A stretch of DNA of 64,000 bases, taken from the NCBI RefSeq assembly GCF_002763455.1, contig NZ_NIXK01000007.1, positions 186,001-250,000 of the forward strand, read 5' to 3'. The position numbers were made by a program, and so were the translations under genes. Positions within the stretch are counted from its first letter, which is position 1. Every line of letters starts with the position of its first letter. Shown here one piece after another: positions 59,798 to 64,000 of the stretch. The stretch is from Lentibacillus sediminis. GTDB taxonomy: Bacteria; Bacillota; Bacilli; Bacillales; Amphibacillaceae. A model generated the notes under the pieces. The model saw only the letters and a program-made list of their open reading frames with translations. It was not told where the DNA came from and ran no database searches.

Positions 59798-60769
59798 CTA
59801 TTCATGTTTTACATAAACACCAGCCATCGCCCTCTCATACGTCTCATGCTTTATCCGCTTCACCTCATTGGACAACGAGGAAGCGCTGACTACCTTCTGG
59901 CCATTAATAACCAATGGATCGATCAGCCGCACCTTGCTTTTGCGGTGAAAGTCGTAGCCGTTTTGGTCTTCCTCTAATCGCACGTCTGGGTGCAGCCTTT
60001 TGAGAAAACGATGAGTTTCTGAGTCCTGTGATGATTTCAATTTACTAATCACTTCCTCATCTTCGCCAAGAAAATCGCTTCGATCAAGTACCTGCTTTTC
60101 CAGCGCATGTTTTAATGTCCTCGCCAGCATTTCATTGCCATAAATGTTCAGCGGATCCATAAACAAGCCAATAACCTCTTTATAATAGGTATTGGCAAAC
60201 CATTCAGCAACTGTTACATGCTGAAGACAAATTTTCCCATCGACCACGATCAGATCCAGTAAAAACTGATGCGCATCCTCCAGCGAAATATGCCCATATA
60301 CATACATATCCCGCAATGTGTAATCGATTCTGTCGGCACATAATTCAGGCGCTGGCCGCTCCAGCAATGTCCATCTTGCCTCATCATACAAAATAGTTTG
60401 GTAGTCATACCCGTGATTGTCCAGAACCCAAGGTATCTCCGAGTCTGCCACGACGGAACGGTATATTTCCTCATGATAATCCTCTTTTTGATTATCGAAA
60501 ACATAATCAGCCACATGGGAAAAAGCGGTGTGGGAGACATCATGCAAGAGGCCCGCAATCTGCTCCTCCACCGTACCACCAAGCTTTCTGATTAGCAGGA
60601 TGACGCCAATGGAATGGTCGAACCGGGTGACGTTCCACTTTTCATTAACGAGATAGCTGGCACCTCCCTGATGGATTCCCCGAAGCCTTTGCACAGGCTT
60701 GCTGCCGATTAATTCTTCCAGCACAGGCTCCACCTTAAATGCTCCGTAAATCGGATCTGAAATATGCAA
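59798..60769 (-). CDS. HD superfamily phosphohydrolase (YdhJ-like)
   Basis: A 323-residue HD-domain protein of the dGTPase-like YdhJ group. Metal-binding H and HD residues are seen in RFDHSIGVILLIRKL and AGLLHDVSHTAFSHV; a later CADRIDYTLRDM supplies the last Asp. Such enzymes remove phosphate or triphosphate from nucleotides; the actual substrate is unknown. TTG 60769 follows GGAGGG. Confidence 0.88.
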   Translation of the reverse strand: MHISDPIYGAFKVEPVLEELIGSKPVQRLRGIHQGGASYLVNEKWNVTRFDHSIGVILLIRKLGGTVEEQIAGLLHDVSHTAFSHVADYVFDNQKEDYHEEIYRSVVADSEIPWVLDNHGYDYQTILYDEARWTLLERPAPELCADRIDYTLRDMYVYGHISLEDAHQFLLDLIVVDGKICLQHVTVAEWFANTYYKEVIGLFMDPLNIYGNEMLARTLKHALEKQVLDRSDFLGEDEEVISKLKSSQDSETHRFLKRLHPDVRLEEDQNGYDFHRKSKVRLIDPLVINGQKVVSASSLSNEVKRIKHETYERAMAGVYVKHE

Positions 60770-60799
60770 TGTATCCCTCCATTTTACATATGTAACCCT

Positions 60800-61159
60800 C
60801 TACTCCCAAAAACAAGCCTGCAGCCTATTGCCATCCAAATCAAAGAAATCAACGAATTTATTTACCCCGTCGTACTGAATTTCTCCGGTTTTGACCTCTT
60901 GCTTCTGCAACTGCCTGCAGGTTTTTTCTATATCTTTTGTGTAAAAAATTGGATAGACCTGACTCTGCCGAGGTTCCCCTGCTTGTTCCTTGTCTTTTTC
61001 AATTGTCAGCGGAACTGCGCTGTCCCCGATGTTAAGAATGCAGTGATCCTCTCCTCGAAAAGCTTCTTTAAACCCCAGCACGTTCTGATACCACCTGCTC
61101 GATTGTTCGATATCTGCAACCTTAAGACAGATCGTATCTATTCTCTCCACTATCGCCAA
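60800..61159 (-). CDS. VOC family protein
   Basis: A 119-residue single-domain glyoxalase/bleomycin-resistance-type protein (TICLKVADIEQSSRWYQNVL, DFFDLDGNRLQACFWE). TTG 61159 is chosen because AAGGAG lies 8 nt before it; the earlier GTG overlaps that site. A second VOC gene ends 26 bp upstream. Role unknown. Confidence 0.85.
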   Translation of the reverse strand: MAIVERIDTICLKVADIEQSSRWYQNVLGFKEAFRGEDHCILNIGDSAVPLTIEKDKEQAGEPRQSQVYPIFYTKDIEKTCRQLQKQEVKTGEIQYDGVNKFVDFFDLDGNRLQACFWE

Positions 61160-61193
61160 TTCGATCACTCCTTTTCAGCCTACAGCTCGCCTC

Positions 61194-61568
61194 TCATCCC
61201 GTACAAATCATAACCACATGCCCATCCGGATCACTGATCGTAAAAAAAGCAAAATCCTCAAACCGTACAATTTCCGAATCAATGGAAAATCCCTGCTCTT
61301 TCACATACTGATAAGCCAGTTCAATGTCATCCGTATGGAAATTAAACAACGGATGGGAGGAAACCTTTTTTGGTTTGGAACTTCCCTCAGGCCCTGCATC
61401 AAGCGTCAGCCCGGTATGATCATTAATCTTCACATTATACACCGGCCTCCTCACATCCTGCGGGCTCACTTCCTGACCTAGCAACTCGGAATACCATGCA
61501 ACCGACCGCTGCAAATCACTCACATGCACAAAAATGGTGTTAATTTGGTTTTTGATTGGACTGGTCAA
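61194..61568 (-). CDS. VOC family protein
   Basis: A 124-residue single-domain VOC protein (NTIFVHVSDLQRSVAWYSEL, FFTISDPDGHVVMICTG). TTG 61568 follows AAGGAGG at 8 nt. Probably co-transcribed with the next VOC gene. Metal and substrate unknown. Confidence 0.85.
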   Translation of the reverse strand: MTSPIKNQINTIFVHVSDLQRSVAWYSELLGQEVSPQDVRRPVYNVKINDHTGLTLDAGPEGSSKPKKVSSHPLFNFHTDDIELAYQYVKEQGFSIDSEIVRFEDFAFFTISDPDGHVVMICTG

Positions 61569-61667
61569 TACATACGCCTCCTTGGTGGTGTTGAAATTTT
61601 ATATTTCCTTGCCAAAAATCTGTACTTTTATTATAGCAGATTACTAACTGAAGACAGCAGCCAATTG

Positions 61668-62135
61668 TTATTCAAGTAATCTCTGAACAAGCCTCGTTTC
61701 CCAGATACCAAAACCTATCAAAGCACCAAGCATATTAAGGATGAAATCATCTATGTCAAAAATTCCTCTTCTAGTAACCAATTGTATAGCTTCGATAAGG
61801 AATAACACGACAACCATTGTAATATTAAACGTGCTTTTTTTATTTATTTTGTTAATGAAAAACGGCAGATAAATACCCATTGGTAAAAACATTACTAAAT
61901 TGCCAACAAGGTTTCTTAAAGGTATACCAAAATTCATACTGCCATCAAAAATTGCCTGCAAATATGTACTGATCGTTTTAAATGGCACAAAATTTGAAGA
62001 GTTTCTTATATATTCTAGCAGCGAAAGATCTGTCCATATATGACCTCTATTACTCCCCAAGAATAACAGCATTACCAAGGCTAATAAATATATGATGAAA
62101 CTGACACCAAAAAGCACCTTTAATATTTTTCTCAT
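61668..62135 (-). CDS. VanZ family membrane protein
   Basis: A 155-residue VanZ-like protein with four or five spans. Family words are SSNFVPFKTISTYL, RNLVGNLVMFLPMGIYLPF, LIEAIQLVTRRGIFDIDDFI and MLGALIGFGIWE. VanZ raises teicoplanin tolerance in enterococci by an unknown mechanism. It follows a longer VanZ gene by 29 bp. Confidence 0.88.
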   Translation of the reverse strand: MRKILKVLFGVSFIIYLLALVMLLFLGSNRGHIWTDLSLLEYIRNSSNFVPFKTISTYLQAIFDGSMNFGIPLRNLVGNLVMFLPMGIYLPFFINKINKKSTFNITMVVVLFLIEAIQLVTRRGIFDIDDFILNMLGALIGFGIWETRLVQRLLE

Positions 62136-62164
62136 TTTCTCTCCACCTGTTTTTACTCAATCTT

Positions 62165-62950
62165 TTACTCAACCAAATCCCGCATCTGATATCGCTCCGC
62201 CAAGCCAGATATTTTATAACAAAACTTCAGAATCCCATAACCTAAAACGGCACCTATCGTATTCAGCAGTACATCATCTATATCAAACTGACCGACCTGC
62301 CAGACGAATTGCAGGACTTCAATCGATAAACTGATCACCAATCCACTCCGCATGATATGCAGTAAGCGTTGATACCTTTTAAACAAGTGGGGCAGAAAAA
62401 TTCCTAAAGGCAGGAAAATGAGCACATTCCCCAATGTGTTATGGAGGATGATGTCTGTGTTGTACCGATCCCACCCAGTCAGGTATCCAAACGTGTTTTG
62501 AAACGGAATGATATTTGTATTCATCTGCCAAACCTCTAAATCAAAGAAACTGTGTGAATCAGAGGGATAGAAAAAATAACGATTAAAAATCTGTTCATCA
62601 AATTGGTCTGTAAATATGTAATCTCTAATTCGTATGATGATGCGCTGACCAAGCAATTGAAATAAAATGACAGAGGAGTAAAGAGAGAAAAATACCCACG
62701 CCATACGATTCATTTCCCTGTAATAAGGAAATAGCGATGCCTGATAACCGCTCTTTAATTGTTTTTGCTCTCCAAAACCCTCCAAAGCCTTATCAGTTGC
62801 TTCCCTCTCCGTAAATCCTTGTTCCAAATACTCCTGTTTCAGCAGATTCAAATGATCTTTCATTTCATCTGCTATTTCCTTTTTATCCTTTTCGCTTCCG
62901 GTCAGTCCGTCTACGATTTGGCGGACATAGGATTCCATTTTTTGATCCAT
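62165..62950 (-). CDS. VanZ family protein with N-terminal permease-prefix domain
   Basis: A 261-residue protein. Residues ~1-75 form a soluble helical prefix domain (EMKDHLNLLKQEYLEQGFTE, GFGEQKQLKSGYQ) often found with PadR regulators; the rest is a VanZ domain (NIIPFQNTFGYL, LGNVLIFLPLGIFLPH, EVLQFVWQVGQFDIDDVLLN). ATG 62950 follows GGAGGGAG. It overlaps the padR gene by 40 nt. Confidence 0.87.
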   Translation of the reverse strand: MDQKMESYVRQIVDGLTGSEKDKKEIADEMKDHLNLLKQEYLEQGFTEREATDKALEGFGEQKQLKSGYQASLFPYYREMNRMAWVFFSLYSSVILFQLLGQRIIIRIRDYIFTDQFDEQIFNRYFFYPSDSHSFFDLEVWQMNTNIIPFQNTFGYLTGWDRYNTDIILHNTLGNVLIFLPLGIFLPHLFKRYQRLLHIMRSGLVISLSIEVLQFVWQVGQFDIDDVLLNTIGAVLGYGILKFCYKISGLAERYQMRDLVE

Positions 62951-63273
62951 GCTGCTCCCTCCGAACATACCTTTATTAGATTGTTAATTTGATCCCATTC
63001 CTGAAGTTTTCTGCTGAGTTCCTTTTTGCCATCAAGCGTAATTCTGTAATACTTTCGTCTGCCACCCAGTTCCGAACTTCCCCAGTAGGACTCTAATAGA
63101 TTCTTATTTTCCAGCCGTTTCAAAGCCGGGTAAAGGGTCCCCTCACTCATGCTGTACAGTTCTCTGCTGTTTTCCTTTAAGATCTTTACCATTTCATAAC
63201 CGTACATATCCCTTTGGTTCATTAACGATAACAGCAGAATATCAATGCTGCCTTTCATGATCTCTTTATCCAT
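62911..63273 (-). CDS. PadR family transcriptional regulator
   Basis: A 120-residue PadR protein (MKGSIDILLLSLMNQRDMYG, SEGTLYPALKRLENKNLLES, GRRKYYRITLDGKKEL). ATG 63273 follows GGTGGAGG. It leads the VanZ-VanZ operon and overlaps the first VanZ gene. ATGTACAT at 63314-63321 upstream matches a PadR-type half-site pair and may be its operator. Confidence 0.9.
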   Translation of the reverse strand: MDKEIMKGSIDILLLSLMNQRDMYGYEMVKILKENSRELYSMSEGTLYPALKRLENKNLLESYWGSSELGGRRKYYRITLDGKKELSRKLQEWDQINNLIKVCSEGAAWIKKWNPMSAKS

Positions 63274-63367
63274 TGGAAACCTCCACCTCAATAATTGAAT
63301 ATAGCTTATCACTATGTACATCGTATTACAAGGTATTTATGTTTTAAATAAAACTTCCCATCCAATT

Positions 63368-63396
63368 TTGACTATTCCAATACATTTTGGTAAAAT
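63368..63396 (+). promoter_or_regulatory. Promoter of the DUF58 gene
   Basis: TTGACT (63368-63373) and TAAAAT (63391-63396) with 17-bp spacing, about 30 nt before the ribosome site. Confidence 0.7.
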
Positions 63397-63428
63397 TTGC
63401 TTAATCAATTGCTTGACCATGGGAAGGA

Positions 63429-64000
63429 GTGGCGGCCATCTGGCGTAAAGAATTCAAAACAGACCTCAAAGAACATGCGAATCACCTGTGGGTAGCAATC
63501 ATTGCGTTCCTGGCGATTGGCACGTTTTTTCAACAGCCTGCCGGGTTTGTTGTGGCTGGTATATTCACCGCTTATTTCATCCTGAATCAACTGTACAATA
63601 AGTACCTCGGCAATAAATTAACCTTACATACGCCTGCCACCAAAATAAAAGCGTTTCCCGATGAAGAAGTCAAATTAACATTCCAACTGGAAAACCGATC
63701 GATCATACCCATTTTCAGCAGCAGGTTCGAGTTCCAAACTGCTCCCGTGTTAAGAGAACAGAAGTACCTGATAACAACCGGGAAAATTTGGAACCTGAGC
63801 CGTGTGCCACTAACATTAATGGGCAAAAGAAAAACCTTTATCGAATTTTCGGTGGTCGCCAAGCATCGCGGAACATCAAGACTGGATAAAATCGTTCTGG
63901 ACCTGCCGCACCTTTTCAATTTTGATACGGTATTTTTAAAATATGCTCCAGCGGTTCGCGGTGAATTTCTTATCTTTCCGAGGCTCCTCCCTGTAAATGG
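63429..64000 (+). CDS. DUF58-domain protein, 5' part (runs off the window)
   Basis: The first ~190 residues of a DUF58-type protein: two spans (LWVAIIAFLAIGTFF, FVVAGIFTAYFILNQL) then a beta-rich region (VKLTFQLENRSIIPIFSSRF, VVAKHRGTSRLDKIVLDLPH, DTVFLKYAPAVRGEFLIFP). The von-Willebrand-like DUF58 core should follow beyond the edge. The start is uncertain: GTG 63429 overlaps the ribosome site AAGGAG (63424-63429), while ATC 63438 has ideal 8-nt spacing. The usual MoxR ATPase partner is not directly upstream. Confidence 0.75.
   Translation, partial: MAAIWRKEFKTDLKEHANHLWVAIIAFLAIGTFFQQPAGFVVAGIFTAYFILNQLYNKYLGNKLTLHTPATKIKAFPDEEVKLTFQLENRSIIPIFSSRFEFQTAPVLREQKYLITTGKIWNLSRVPLTLMGKRKTFIEFSVVAKHRGTSRLDKIVLDLPHLFNFDTVFLKYAPAVRGEFLIFPRLLPVN

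Overview
The window looks like chromosome of a low-to-moderate GC Gram-positive spore-former of the family Bacillaceae. Shine-Dalgarno sites are strong, GTG and TTG starts are frequent, and several families are typical of Bacillus (YcxB, YugN, CatE, QueT, FloT, CydABCD, RlmA/YxjB, DUF3817). Very acidic lipoproteins fit a halophilic or halotolerant genus such as Virgibacillus, Oceanobacillus or Lentibacillus; that placement is inference. No rRNA, tRNA or CRISPR array was seen.

Layout. 0-2.6 kb: a SigO/RsoA-like split sigma factor, then an intact IS256-family element with an 8-bp target duplication. 2.6-10.7 kb: GNAT enzyme, acidic lipoprotein, a three-gene envelope-lipid operon (PlsY-like, acyltransferase-aminotransferase fusion, LtaS-like), a YcxB-like protein with a probable ATC start, an Xre/membrane-protein cassette and a CatE-like dioxygenase. 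10.9-19 kb: preQ1 riboswitch with queT, two SRPBCC paralogues, DUF3891, a 21-bp-period array, a pentapeptide-repeat protein, lipoproteins, catalase and an SDR. 19-28.6 kb: an ABC-F gene with an attenuator leader, two ABC exporters, Fic, a TetR regulator. 28.7-37.6 kb: a second 21-bp array, cydABCD, a ribA-ribD pair. 37.8-45.2 kb: patatin-like protein, MFS transporter, a 52-bp hairpin array, yugN, rlmA-like, MarR, and an HTH-PIN module. 45.5-53.8 kb: methyltransferase, vanR-vanS-vanY-like genes, flotillin, penicillin acylase. 53.9-64 kb: a type I toxin-antitoxin locus with a decayed second copy, DUF72, a PadR-controlled ABC operon, an HD phosphohydrolase, two VOC proteins, two VanZ proteins with a PadR regulator, and the start of a DUF58 gene.

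The genes are mainly envelope and stress functions: lipid/teichoic-acid-type chemistry, cell-wall trimming, drug export with dedicated repressors, ribosome protection, bd-type respiration and peroxide removal. The least explained items are the PlsY/acyltransferase-aminotransferase/LtaS operon, the two arrays whose short cores recur every 21 bp although the sequence between them is not conserved, the hairpin array with pairing-preserving changes, and the small toxin locus with a sequestered ribosome-binding site and an antisense RNA promoter.
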